NCBI GenBank assembly: GCA_029266455.1
Contig: JAQSWV010000023.1
Span: 1 to 40,398, forward strand
From: Nocardioidaceae bacterium
GTDB taxonomy: Bacteria > Actinomycetota > Actinomycetes > Propionibacteriales > Nocardioidaceae
Direction of reading: 5' to 3'
Length of the DNA: 40,398 nucleotides
In this document: in pieces, positions 8,166 through 16,441 of the stretch
Numbering within the stretch: the first letter of the stretch is position 1
How the letters are laid out: every line of letters starts with the position of its first letter
Translations under genes and position numbers: made by a program
Notes under the pieces: model-generated
Database searches by the model: none
What the model saw: only the letters and a program-made list of their open reading frames with translations
What the model was told of the DNA's origin: nothing

Positions 8166-9136
8166 CCCAGCTGACGCTCGCGAAGGCACTGACCCATGGT
8201 CTGCGGCGGGCGATGGACCTCGACGTGAAGGTGCTCGTGATGGGGGAGGACGTCGGCAAGCTGGGCGGCGTCTTCCGGGTGACCGACGGACTGCAGAAGG
8301 ACTTCGGCGAGGACCGGGTCATCGACACGCCGCTCGCCGAGTCGGGGATCATCGGCACCGCTGTCGGACTCGCCCTCCGGGGGTACCGGCCGGTCTGCGA
8401 GATCCAGTTCGACGGTTTCGTCTACCCCGCGTACGACCAGATCGTCAGTCAGGTGGCGAAGATGCGCTTTCGCAGCCAGGGCAGGCTGCCGATGCCCATC
8501 GTCATCCGGATCCCGTTCGGTGGCGGCATCGGCGCGGTCGAGCACCACAGCGAGTCACCCGAGGCGCAGTTCGCGCACACCGCGGGCCTCAAGGTCGTCG
8601 CGTGCTCCAACCCCTTCGACGCCTACTGGATGATCCAGCAGGCCGTCGCCTCCGACGACCCGGTCGTGTTCTTCGAGCCCAAGCGTCGCTACTGGGAGAA
8701 GGCGGAGGTCGACGAGGACGGCTCCCCGGACCCGCTGTTCAGCTCCCGCGTCGTGCGAGCCGGCACCGATGTGACCGTGCTGGCGTACGGGCCGATGGTC
8801 AAGACCGCGCAGGAGGCGGCCGTGGCCGCCGACGCGGAGGGTCGCTCACTGGAGGTGATCGATCTGCGCACTCTGTCGCCGCTCGACATGGACCCGGTGC
8901 TCGAGTCAGTGCGCAGGACCGGCCGCGTCGTGGTGGTCCACGAGGCGACGGTCAACCTCGGCATCGGGGCAGAGGTCGCGGCCCGCGTCAGCGAGGAGTG
9001 CTTCTACGCGCTCGAGGCTCCGGTGCTCCGGGTGGGGGCGTTCGACACGCCGTACCCCCCCAGCCGGATCGAAGAGGAGTACCTGCCCGACCTCGACCGG
9101 GTGCTCGACGCCGTCGACCGCGCCCTGGCGTACTGA
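8162..9136 (+). CDS. 2-oxoacid dehydrogenase E1 beta subunit
   Basis: E1 beta subunit of 324 residues. The N-terminal pyrimidine-binding domain starts LTLAKALTHGLRRAMDLD and contains MGEDVGKLGGVFRVTDGL, the TPLAESGIIGTAVG TPP contact and FGGGIGAVEHHSES. The C-terminal transketolase domain includes DVTVLAYGPMVKTA, LEVIDLRTLSPLD and the closing YPPSRIEEEYLP. It forms the alpha2beta2 heterotetramer with the product of the overlapping upstream gene. The start ATG overlaps the preceding stop by 4 bp and the E2 gene begins 17 bp after its stop, so the three form one operon. Confidence 0.93.
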   Translation: MTQLTLAKALTHGLRRAMDLDVKVLVMGEDVGKLGGVFRVTDGLQKDFGEDRVIDTPLAESGIIGTAVGLALRGYRPVCEIQFDGFVYPAYDQIVSQVAKMRFRSQGRLPMPIVIRIPFGGGIGAVEHHSESPEAQFAHTAGLKVVACSNPFDAYWMIQQAVASDDPVVFFEPKRRYWEKAEVDEDGSPDPLFSSRVVRAGTDVTVLAYGPMVKTAQEAAVAADAEGRSLEVIDLRTLSPLDMDPVLESVRRTGRVVVVHEATVNLGIGAEVAARVSEECFYALEAPVLRVGAFDTPYPPSRIEEEYLPDLDRVLDAVDRALAY

Positions 9137-9153
9137 CCGGGGGAAGGAGCAGC

Positions 9154-10641
9154 ATGAGCGACGCGCAGCAGTTCCGGCTGCCGGACGTGGGCGAGGGCCT
9201 CACCGAGGCCGAGGTCGTCAGCTGGCGGGTGCAGCCCGGGGACACCGTCGCGGTGAACGACGTGGTGGTCGAGATCGAGACGGCCAAGTCACTGGTCGAG
9301 CTGCCCTGCCCCTTCGCCGGCACGGTGACCGAGCTCCTGGTTCCCGAGGGCACGACGGTCGCCGTCGGGACGCCGCTGATCGAGGTGTCCAGCGGGGCTG
9401 CCGCCGAGGTCGACCCGGCGCGTGCGCCGGACGACGAGGCCCCCCCGGGTGACCAGGCGACCGCGACACCGCCCGAGTCAGGCGCCGTCGAGCCGGGGCT
9501 CATCGGCGGGGCGGCACCCGGTGGCCGCACGTCGGTGCTGGTCGGGTACGGCCCACGCACGACCGAGGCGAAACGCCGGCCGCGCAAGGCATCCGCGGTG
9601 CCACCGGCACCTGCCGCGGCCGCCGCGCAGCAGAGCGTGCAGTCGGCCTTCTCGACCGCCGCGGACAAGCCCCCCGAGACGGCGGTGGACGACGCCGACC
9701 CGGAGGCGGCAGCCGCGGATGAAGTCCGCGCCCGACAGCCCTCCACGGCTGCTGCTCCGGTACGAAGCCGGGCGCTCGCCAAGCCGCCGGTGCGCAAGCT
9801 GGCCAAGGATCTGGGCATCGACCTCGCCGCCGTGGCGCCCACCGGCGACGGCGGGATAGTCACGCGCGCCGACGTCGAGGCAGTCGCTGCCGGAGGCCCG
9901 GCGGCACCCGTCTCTCCCGGGACTGGTGCGGAGACCCGCATCGGCGAGGAGACCCGCGTTTCGGTGAAGGGCGTCCGCAAGCGGACCGCCGAGGCGATGG
10001 TGTCGAGCGCCTTCACCGCCCCCCACGTCACCGAGTGGGTCACCGTCGACGTGAGCCGCACCATGCGCCTGGTCCGCCGGCTGCGTCAGAACCGGGACTT
10101 CCGCGATGCCAAGGTGTCGCCGCTGCTGATCGTGGCCAAGGCGGTGTGCCTGGCCGTCCGACGCACGCCCGAGATGAACGCCAGCTGGGACGAGGCCGCT
10201 CAGGAGATCGTGCTCAAGCGCGACGTCAACCTGGGCATCGCCGCGGCCACGCCACGCGGTCTGCTCGTGCCCAACGTCAGGCGCGCCGACCAGATGGGCC
10301 TGCGAGAGCTGGCCGACGCGCTCAGCGAGCTCACCGCCACGGCACGCGACGGCCGTACCCAGCCGGCAGCCATGAGCGGTGGCACCTTCACGATCACCAA
10401 CGTCGGAGTCTTCGGCATCGACGCCGGTACCCCGATCCTCAACCCCGGCGAGACGGGGATCCTGTGCATCGGGGCCATCTCCAGGCGTCCGTGGGTGGTC
10501 GGCGACGAGGTCAGACCCCGCTGGGTCACCACTCTCGCCGTGAGCTTCGACCACCGGGTCGTCGACGGCCAGCAGGGCTCCCGCTTCCTCTCCGACGTCG
10601 CCGCGATCCTGCACGACCCCGCCTCCGCCCTGGCCCTCTGA
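9154..10641 (+). CDS. 2-oxoacid dehydrogenase E2 (dihydrolipoyl acyltransferase)
   Basis: E2 core protein of 495 residues with one lipoyl domain (1-80, lipoylated Lys45 in EIETAKSLVELP). A long Ala/Pro-rich linker is followed by a peripheral-subunit-binding domain at about 206-246 (KPPVRKLAKDLGIDLAAV) and the acyltransferase domain at about 260-495. The catalytic motif SFDHRVVDG lies near 464-472. It passes the acyl group from E1 to CoA. ATG 9154 follows a GGGGGAAGGAG site. A single lipoyl domain and this gene order favour the branched-chain complex; many actinobacterial pyruvate-complex E2 proteins have more lipoyl domains, which is family knowledge rather than proof. Confidence 0.93.
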   Translation: MSDAQQFRLPDVGEGLTEAEVVSWRVQPGDTVAVNDVVVEIETAKSLVELPCPFAGTVTELLVPEGTTVAVGTPLIEVSSGAAAEVDPARAPDDEAPPGDQATATPPESGAVEPGLIGGAAPGGRTSVLVGYGPRTTEAKRRPRKASAVPPAPAAAAAQQSVQSAFSTAADKPPETAVDDADPEAAAADEVRARQPSTAAAPVRSRALAKPPVRKLAKDLGIDLAAVAPTGDGGIVTRADVEAVAAGGPAAPVSPGTGAETRIGEETRVSVKGVRKRTAEAMVSSAFTAPHVTEWVTVDVSRTMRLVRRLRQNRDFRDAKVSPLLIVAKAVCLAVRRTPEMNASWDEAAQEIVLKRDVNLGIAAATPRGLLVPNVRRADQMGLRELADALSELTATARDGRTQPAAMSGGTFTITNVGVFGIDAGTPILNPGETGILCIGAISRRPWVVGDEVRPRWVTTLAVSFDHRVVDGQQGSRFLSDVAAILHDPASALAL

Positions 10642-10653
10642 CCGGGGCGTGGT

Positions 10654-10675
10654 TTTCGCAGGGTGGGCTGCGAAA
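10654..10675 (+). terminator. Hairpin after the E2 gene
   Basis: TTTCGCAG (10654-10661) pairs perfectly with CTGCGAAA (10668-10675) around a 6-base loop, 12 bp after the E2 stop codon. It is a plausible end of the dehydrogenase operon, though no U-tract follows. The right arm can also pair with CTTTCGC at 10715-10721, an alternative fold discussed in the findings. Confidence 0.5.
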
Positions 10676-10824
10676 GCTGCGCCTCCACAGCGCTGCAGCG
10701 CCCTGGTAGCGACACTTTCGCTGCACTAGTGGCAGGCGATCCGGCGCAGCAGCCGCCGTGGTGTACTCGACGCGCCGGTACGTGCTGGCACCCGAACCCG
10801 GGCGGGCAGCAACGGCCTGGGACC

Positions 10825-12135
10825 ATGGAGGTCGTGCGACGCAACGCCTGGACGGTCTACCTGGTTGCGCTGGCCGTGTACGTGCTCGCCGTGTTCCACC
10901 GGTCGTCGCTCGGGGTCGCCGGTATCGAGGCCATGGACCGGTTCGGGCTCTCCGCCGCCGCGCTGGCGACCTTCACCATGGTGCAGCTGCTGGTGTACGT
11001 GGCCATGCAGGTCCCGGTCGGCCTGCTGGTCGACCGCTTCGGCCCCCGGCGGCTGCTCCTGGCCGGCGTGAGCAGCATGACGGTCGGACAGCTCGGATTC
11101 GCCCTGGCCACGGACTACCCGGTGGCGCTGGGCGCCCGGCTGCTCGTGGGTGCGGGCGACGCCATGGTCTTCATCAGCGTGCTGCGCCTGGTGATCACGT
11201 GGTTCGCACCGCTGCGGGTGCCGCTCATGACCCAGCTCACCGGTGTGACCGGGCAGCTCGGCACCGTGGTGGCCGCCGTCCCGATGTTGTACGCGCTCGA
11301 CGCCCTCGGCTGGACCGCCACGTACCTCATCGGTGTCGGCGTCGGGGTCGTGCTCGGCATCGGCCTGCTCATCGTCGTTCGCGACAGCCCGGCGCAGACC
11401 AGCATGAGCGGCCCGGCCGTCTCGTTCCGGGAGGTCATGCACAACTTGCGGCTGGCCTGGGACGAGCCCGGCACAAGGCTCGGCCTGTGGACACACTTCA
11501 CCACACAGTTCGGAGCCACGGTGCTCGCGCTGCTGTGGGGCTACCCGTTCCTGGTACGGGGCGAGGGCCTGGACCAGGCGGCGGCGGGGCTGCTGCTCAC
11601 GCTGATCACCGTGGCCTCGATGGCCAGTGGGCCGGTGGTCGGCCAACTGGTCGCCACCCGGCCCTTCCACCGCTCGTCCATGGTGCTGGGCATCGTGGGC
11701 GCGATCGTGTTGGCCTGGACGGCGGTGCTGGCCTGGCCGGGTCCGGCGCCGATGTGGCTGCTCGTGCTGTTGGTGCTCGCGGTCGGTGTCGGAGGCCCCG
11801 CCTCGATCGTCGGCTTCGACTTCGCCCGGTCCTTCAACCCCGTCGAGCGGGTCGGCAGCGCCACCGGGATCGTCAACCAGGGGGGGTTCATCGCGAGCCT
11901 GACGGTGGTCGTGGCCATCGGCATCGTGCTCGACTGGCGCACCCCGGGCGGCGGTACGGCCTACACGCCCGACGCCTTCCGCTGGGCCATGTCGGTGCAG
12001 TACGTGCTGTGGGTCGTCGGCGGCCTGCAGATCTGGCGCTATCGCCGACTCGCCAGACGCAGGCTGGCGGCGACCGACCCGGAGGCGTACGCAGCGCTGC
12101 GGCGCCACGGCCCTGTGCTGAGTCGCGGCACCTAG
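10825..12135 (+). CDS. MFS transporter
   Basis: Major facilitator superfamily protein of 436 residues with about twelve membrane helices. The loop 2-3 signature is visible as GLLVDRFGPRRLLLAGVSS, helix 4 begins ARLLVGAGDAMVF, and a cytosolic loop divides the halves around REVMHNLRLAWDEPG. It should be a proton-coupled transporter in the cytoplasmic membrane; direction and substrate are not evident. ATG 10825 gives MEVVRRNAWTVYL directly before helix 1; an upstream reading would add a low-complexity stretch. The ribosome-binding site is weak. It stands alone between the dehydrogenase operon and a repeat tract and is convergent to the phytase-like gene. Confidence 0.87.
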   Translation: MEVVRRNAWTVYLVALAVYVLAVFHRSSLGVAGIEAMDRFGLSAAALATFTMVQLLVYVAMQVPVGLLVDRFGPRRLLLAGVSSMTVGQLGFALATDYPVALGARLLVGAGDAMVFISVLRLVITWFAPLRVPLMTQLTGVTGQLGTVVAAVPMLYALDALGWTATYLIGVGVGVVLGIGLLIVVRDSPAQTSMSGPAVSFREVMHNLRLAWDEPGTRLGLWTHFTTQFGATVLALLWGYPFLVRGEGLDQAAAGLLLTLITVASMASGPVVGQLVATRPFHRSSMVLGIVGAIVLAWTAVLAWPGPAPMWLLVLLVLAVGVGGPASIVGFDFARSFNPVERVGSATGIVNQGGFIASLTVVVAIGIVLDWRTPGGGTAYTPDAFRWAMSVQYVLWVVGGLQIWRYRRLARRRLAATDPEAYAALRRHGPVLSRGT

Positions 12136-12310
12136 CTCCGCCGCACCTGGCCCCGTCGCACCTGGCTCCGCCGCACCTGGCTCGCGGCGCCCAGTCCCGA
12201 ACCCGCGCTCCGCCGCACCTGGCTCCGCCGCACCTGGATCCGCGCACCTGGCTCCGCCGCACCTGGCTCGCGGCGCCATGTTCCGGACCCGCGCTCCGCC
12301 GCACCTGTCT
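12127..12310. repeat. Tandem CTCCGCCGCACCTGG-type repeats with hairpins
   Basis: A 15-bp unit CTCCGCCGCACCTGG and variants recurs about eight times between the convergent MFS and phytase-like genes, beginning just before the MFS stop. Within it a longer unit of about 57 bp occurs twice, starting at 12167 and 12253. Each long unit contains CGCCGC-ACCTGGCTC-GCGGCG, a 6-bp stem with 9-base loop (12169-12189 and 12255-12275). The hairpins could act as bidirectional terminators for the two converging genes. Frames through it read as Ala-Pro-Pro-His-Leu repeats and do not look like a protein. Confidence 0.8.
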
Positions 12311-12344
12311 CGCAGCGGGAAACGGCTCAGCGCCGCTGCACCCG

Positions 12345-13490
12345 TCAGCAGCCGACCGTGGTGCCGGTCTGCTCCGAGATGGCGTCGAGGACCTTGTCCC
12401 AGCCGGCGCCGGCCACGCTGCTGTCGTCCTCGATGGCGGCGAAGATGCCGTCCGGGTACTGCGGCGAGGACTGCTGGGTGCTGGCGATGCCGTCGGTGTT
12501 GGACACGAGGGCGCCGCCGGGGAGCCGGAGCCCGAAAGTGCCCAGGTACTCCCACGTCCGCCGGTCGAAGACCTCGTAGTCGTTACCCGCCTCCGCATCG
12601 TCGATCTGGTCGGACACGACGATCAGGCCGCCTCCGTCGTCCGGGCCGGAGGCCGGGCACGTGTACTCGGTGATGCCTTCGCCGTCGGAGTCGAAGATCG
12701 CGTTGTCGCCGAACACGGTCTCGCCGTCCCGGGTGTAGGTCGTGCCGTCGGGGGTGTACGCGTACACGCCGGTCCGGGTGTTCTCGTCGGGTACGTAGAG
12801 CACCTGGTCGTGGCTGTCACCCCACATGGCCTCCAGCCCCTTGGCCGGTGCGAACTGACCCACCTTCGCGCCGGTCGACGCATCGTGGATGTACACCAGC
12901 GTGTCGTCCGAGACGTAGAGCCGCTTGTCCCCGCGGGGCACAGTGATCAGCGCGAGGTTCGGCTCGAGCCCGTAGGTCACGCCGGACGAGATGGTCTTCT
13001 GGTGGGTCAGGTCGGGCAGCGAGAACACGCAGACGTTCGGGCTGAAGTTGGATGCCACGTACAGCAGGTCGGTCTCCTGGTCGACGAGCACCCCGTTGGT
13101 GGCGCTGTCGGCTCGGGCCTCGAGGCAGGGATGCGTCAGCGGCGTCTGCTCGTCGGCGTCCGCCGTATAGGGGTAGCTCCACACCTCGAGCAGGGAGCGG
13201 TCCTTCGACGTGACGAACATCTGCGAGTCCACCGGGTCCGGGGCCTCCCAGAAGGCGATGCTGTCGACGTTGTCGCCGGCGCCGGTGGCCACGTAGTCGG
13301 CGGTCGCCGTGACGGTGCCGCCGGACGCGGGGTCCGGATCGGCGTCGGGGCTGTCGTTGGTCGCCGTGGCGAGAAGGGCTGCTGCGATCACCAGCACCAG
13401 CACCGCCCCGACGGCGGCTGCCCGGGTGCTGACGTCGCTGTCGCGGCTCAGCGGGTTCCACGAGCGGCGGGTTCCCGGTGCGCCCGTCAT
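12345..13490 (-). CDS. Membrane-anchored beta-propeller, 3-phytase-like protein
   Basis: Protein of 381 residues. An N-terminal cytoplasmic stub is followed by one helix at about 24-44 (AAAVGAVLVLVIAAALLATA), which could be a signal anchor; there is no lipobox. The remainder is a beta-propeller of repeated strands (ADSATNGVLVDQETDLLYVA, DKRLYVSDDTLVYIHDAST). Its end, GGGLIVVSDQ...NDYEVFDRRTWEYLGTFGL...SNTDGIASTQQSSPQYPDGIFAAIED, resembles the last blade of calcium-dependent beta-propeller phytases, which release phosphate from phytate outside the cell. Acidic residues are plentiful but I cannot confirm the calcium sites. Its ATG overlaps the thioesterase stop (ATGA), an odd partnership. A phosphatase role is likely, the substrate open. 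Confidence 0.72.
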   Translation of the reverse strand: MTGAPGTRRSWNPLSRDSDVSTRAAAVGAVLVLVIAAALLATATNDSPDADPDPASGGTVTATADYVATGAGDNVDSIAFWEAPDPVDSQMFVTSKDRSLLEVWSYPYTADADEQTPLTHPCLEARADSATNGVLVDQETDLLYVASNFSPNVCVFSLPDLTHQKTISSGVTYGLEPNLALITVPRGDKRLYVSDDTLVYIHDASTGAKVGQFAPAKGLEAMWGDSHDQVLYVPDENTRTGVYAYTPDGTTYTRDGETVFGDNAIFDSDGEGITEYTCPASGPDDGGGLIVVSDQIDDAEAGNDYEVFDRRTWEYLGTFGLRLPGGALVSNTDGIASTQQSSPQYPDGIFAAIEDDSSVAGAGWDKVLDAISEQTGTTVGC

Positions 13491-14008
13491 GGCGTCGCGC
13501 TCGGCGGTTGTGCCAGTCCGGCGTACGTCTGGCGAACCGGCCGCACCGGGCCACCGACGGTGCGACTGGTCCCACGGAACTCGGCGACCACCCGCTCGGC
13601 GACGCGCACGGTGACGTCGTAGGTGCCCGTGCGTCCCGAGCGGGAGCGCTCGGTGGCGACCGCCGTCAGCTCGTCGCCCAGCCGGGCCGGCGTGAGATAG
13701 GTGATCGTGCAGCCGTAGGCCACCGTGCGCACGTCGTAGCCGTTGCAGGCGAAGGCGAACGCGGAGTCGGCCAGCAGGAAGACGAAGCCCCCGTGTGCGT
13801 TCCCGTGGCCGTTGACCATGTCGGCGCGCACCGTCATCTCGAGGGTCGCCGCACCGGGGCCGACGTCGACCAGGCGCATGCCGAGCTCCTGGCTGGCCCG
13901 GTCCTCGGCCCACATCGCGTCGGCGCAGGCGCGCGCCAGCTCGGACGGGTCGGTGATCGGGTCGAGAGCCGGGCCGGGTGACGGGTCAGCGGGCGGACCG
14001 TCGTTCAC
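13487..14008 (-). CDS. PaaI-like hotdog thioesterase
   Basis: Hotdog-fold acyl-CoA thioesterase of 173 residues. The motif NAHGGFVFLLADSAFAFACN at 70-89 carries the HGG oxyanion loop and catalytic Asp81, as in PaaI (phenylacetyl-CoA type) enzymes. The end of the fold is VAERVVAEFRGTSRTV. PaaI releases ring-hydroxylated phenylacetyl-CoA dead-end products to recycle CoA. GTG 14008 overlaps the upstream GNAT stop (GTGA), and its own stop overlaps the phytase-like start, so three genes are tightly coupled. paaN lies divergently about 700 bp away, which supports a phenylacetate connection. The first 20 residues are Pro/Asp-rich and probably disordered. Confidence 0.88.
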   Translation of the reverse strand: MNDGPPADPSPGPALDPITDPSELARACADAMWAEDRASQELGMRLVDVGPGAATLEMTVRADMVNGHGNAHGGFVFLLADSAFAFACNGYDVRTVAYGCTITYLTPARLGDELTAVATERSRSGRTGTYDVTVRVAERVVAEFRGTSRTVGGPVRPVRQTYAGLAQPPSATP

Positions 14009-14496
14009 CCCAGCTCCTTGACCAGCATCGAGCACGTCTTCCCGTTGGTCTGCAGCAGCCGGCCCACCTCGACGTAGCCGCGAGCAGCGTGGAACGCGAG
14101 CGAGGCCACGTTGGGCGGCTCCACGTACACCTCGCAGGCCAGCCGGTTCCGGACGCGCGCGCCGTCCTCGGCGGCGTCGTAGAGCAGACCGCCGATGCCC
14201 CGCCGCCGGTGGCTCGGCGCCACGACGATCCGATCGAGATAGTCGAAGTCCTGCAGCCGGTCGACGAACCATGCGTAGTTGCTGCTGTCGTAGTCGGTGC
14301 GGGGGCCGAAGACGAGAGCGAAGCCCGCCAGGGTGCCGTCGTCCTCGGCGACCAGCGCCTGGGCGGACATGCCCACCAGCCAGTGAAGGCGGTCGGCGTC
14401 GAGTGGGCCGACGCCGTCGAGGTTGGACTGGTTCAGGGCCAGCACCACTGCGGCGTCGCGCTCGTCGTACGGGCGCAGCCGCACTCCGTCAGTCAC
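14005..14496 (-). CDS. GNAT-family N-acetyltransferase
   Basis: Acetyltransferase of 163 residues with a GNAT fold: start VRLRPYDERDAAVVLALNQ, core strands ALVAEDDGTLAGFALVFGP, and acetyl-CoA motif IVVAPSHRRRGIGGLLYDAA, followed by EVYVEPPNVASLAFHAARGY. It would transfer an acetyl group to an amine; the substrate is unknown. GTG 14496 is chosen because the fold begins there. Upstream in-frame codons run through the C-rich spacer repeat and are rejected. It is the first gene of the overlapping thioesterase/phytase-like operon. Confidence 0.85.
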   Translation of the reverse strand: MTDGVRLRPYDERDAAVVLALNQSNLDGVGPLDADRLHWLVGMSAQALVAEDDGTLAGFALVFGPRTDYDSSNYAWFVDRLQDFDYLDRIVVAPSHRRRGIGGLLYDAAEDGARVRNRLACEVYVEPPNVASLAFHAARGYVEVGRLLQTNGKTCSMLVKELG

Positions 14497-14621
14497 CCGG
14501 CAGCGGGGCCGGGCTGGTAGTGCGTCCCACGCGTCGATCGTGCCGCGCCGGCTGCTCCCGGGCAAGCAGCGATCCCGACGCCGAAGCTCGGCCGCGTGGC
14601 AGGATGGCCCGATCCCGTGTC

Positions 14622-14696
14622 CGACCTCCCATCCGACCCCCCATCCGACCGACCCCCTCATCTTCGCCCGACCCCCTCATCCGACAGCGTGCGACG
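14622..14696. repeat. C-tract direct repeats upstream of paaN
   Basis: The block CCATCCGACC/CTCATC recurs four to five times with runs of three to six C. The complementary strand therefore has several G-tracts and could form a G-quadruplex. It lies 23 to about 97 bp upstream of the paaN start, in the spacer divergent from the GNAT operon, and so overlaps the expected promoter region. Confidence 0.65.
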
Positions 14697-14718
14697 ACGC
14701 CCGTGTCCGGAGGCTCGC

Positions 14719-16404
14719 ATGACCAGCACCGCCGCTTCAGCCGATCTGATCTCCCGCCATCACGACGCGCTGGAGCAAGCGCTGGCCGCGATCCGAAAGC
14801 GGTCGTACTTCTCGGCCTTCCCCGAGTCGCCGAGCCCGCGGGTCTACGGCGAGCACGCAGCAGGCGAGGGCCAGGCGGCCTTCGACGGGCTGCTCGGCCG
14901 GCCCTTCCCCCTGGAGACAGCGGGGGCTGACGGCTCAGTGGCGCAGGAGCGGTCCCCGTACGGCCCGGAGCTGGGCGTGGCCTACCCGCGCGTGACCACG
15001 GACGGCCTCGACGAGCTCCTGGGGGCGGCCAGGCGCGGCATGGGCCAGTGGCGCGACGCCGGCCCCGCCCTCCGGGTGGCGGTCTGCCAGGAGGTGCTGG
15101 CCCGCCTGCATGCGCGGATCTTCGAGCTGGCACACGCGGTGCAGCACACCAGCGGCCAGGCGTTCGTGATGGCGTTCCAGGCCGGTGGCGCGCATGCACT
15201 CGACCGAGCCCTCGAGGCGCTGGCGTACGCATACGACGAGATGACGAGGCACCCGGCGAGTGCGCTGTGGGAGAAGCCGGGCCGCGGTGAGCCGGTGCGG
15301 ATGGAGAAGACCTTCACCGTGGTGCCACGGGGAGTCGGTCTGGTCGTGGGCTGCCACACGTTCCCGACCTGGAACTCGTGGCCCGGTCTCTTCGCCTCTC
15401 TCGCATGCGGCAACCCGGTGGTGGTGAAACCGCACCCCGGGGCTGTGCTGCCACTGGCCCTCACGGTGCAGGTGGCGCGTGCGGTGCTCACCGAGACCGG
15501 CTTCGACGCCGACCTGGTCAGCCTGGCCGCCGAGGCAGAGGGTGAGGGGCTGGCTGCCGACCTGGCGCTGCGGCCGGAGGTGCGCCTGGTCGACTTCACC
15601 GGCTCGAACGCCTTCGGCGAGTGGCTGGAGCAGCACGCCACCCAGGCGGTCGTGTTCGCCGAGAAGGCAGGCGTCAACGCGGTGGTGCTCGACTCGACCG
15701 ACGACTTCGCCGGTATGTGCGCCAATCTCGCCTTCTCGTTCGCGCTGTACACCGGGCAGATGTGCACCGCCCCGCAGAACGTGTTCGTGCCCGACGCCGG
15801 CATCACCACCGACCAGGGGGTGAAGCGGCCGGAGGAGGTGGCCGCCGGAATCGGCGCTGCGCTCGACCGCTTGCTCGGCGACGACGCCAGGGCGGTCGAG
15901 GTGCTGGGGGCGGTCGTCGGCGACGCCGTGCTGTCCCGGCTCGACGCGGCGCCGGAACGTGGGCGGGTGCTGGTCGCGTCGCGGGCAGTGACCCACCCGT
16001 CGTGGCCCGACGCCCGGGTCCGCACGCCACTGCTGCTGGGCCTGTCGGTGGGCGACGACCAGATCTACGCGGCCGAGTGCTTCGGCCCGGTGGCGTACCT
16101 CGTCACGACCGGCTCGACCGCTGAGTCGCTGCAGACGTTCGTACGTACGGCGCTGGACTTCGGTGCCATGACCGCCTCGGTCTACTCGACCGATCCGGGC
16201 GTGCTGTCCGACGCGAGGGCTGCGGCCCTGGACGCCGGTGTCGCGCTCTCGGAGAACCTCACCGGCCCGGTGTTCGTCAACCAGTCGGCGGCGTTCAGCG
16301 ACTTCCACGGCACCGGTGCCAACCCGGCGGCCACCGCGTCATTCACCGACGGCGCCTTCGTGGCCCCACGCTTCCGTACCGTCCAGTCCCGGCGCCACTG
16401 CTGA
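14719..16404 (+). CDS. paaN: Phenylacetate degradation aldehyde dehydrogenase PaaN
   Basis: Aldehyde dehydrogenase-fold protein of 561 residues matching the PaaN family. ALDH features are Lys237 in VVVKPHPG, the general base region VFAEKAGVNAVVLDS with Glu315, catalytic Cys349 in LYTGQMCTAPQN, and AECFGPVAYLV near the end. In phenylacetate degradation this class oxidises the semialdehyde formed after hydrolytic ring opening of the CoA oxepin. ATG 14719 follows a CCGGAGGC site. It is divergent from a PaaI-like thioesterase operon; paaABCDE and paaK are absent from the window, so it would serve a pathway encoded elsewhere. Cytosolic; family assignment strong. Confidence 0.88.
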   Translation: MTSTAASADLISRHHDALEQALAAIRKRSYFSAFPESPSPRVYGEHAAGEGQAAFDGLLGRPFPLETAGADGSVAQERSPYGPELGVAYPRVTTDGLDELLGAARRGMGQWRDAGPALRVAVCQEVLARLHARIFELAHAVQHTSGQAFVMAFQAGGAHALDRALEALAYAYDEMTRHPASALWEKPGRGEPVRMEKTFTVVPRGVGLVVGCHTFPTWNSWPGLFASLACGNPVVVKPHPGAVLPLALTVQVARAVLTETGFDADLVSLAAEAEGEGLAADLALRPEVRLVDFTGSNAFGEWLEQHATQAVVFAEKAGVNAVVLDSTDDFAGMCANLAFSFALYTGQMCTAPQNVFVPDAGITTDQGVKRPEEVAAGIGAALDRLLGDDARAVEVLGAVVGDAVLSRLDAAPERGRVLVASRAVTHPSWPDARVRTPLLLGLSVGDDQIYAAECFGPVAYLVTTGSTAESLQTFVRTALDFGAMTASVYSTDPGVLSDARAAALDAGVALSENLTGPVFVNQSAAFSDFHGTGANPAATASFTDGAFVAPRFRTVQSRRHC

Positions 16405-16416
16405 CCATGGTGCACC

Positions 16417-16432
16417 GCCCGACAGCTCGGGC
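16417..16432. terminator. Hairpin between convergent genes
   Basis: GCCCGA-CAGC-TCGGGC is a perfect 6-bp stem with a 4-base loop, 12 bp after the paaN stop and 9 bp from the end of the converging DUF6458 gene. Position suits a bidirectional terminator; no U-tract is seen. Confidence 0.5.
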
Positions 16433-16441
16433 TCAGCACTC

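Noticed and set aside
10758-13622. Very long open frames on both strands across the MFS and phytase-like genes (over 600 residues)
   Set aside because: They are Arg/Pro/Gly-rich, cross two real genes in the wrong frame and have no domain features; they arise from the high GC content.
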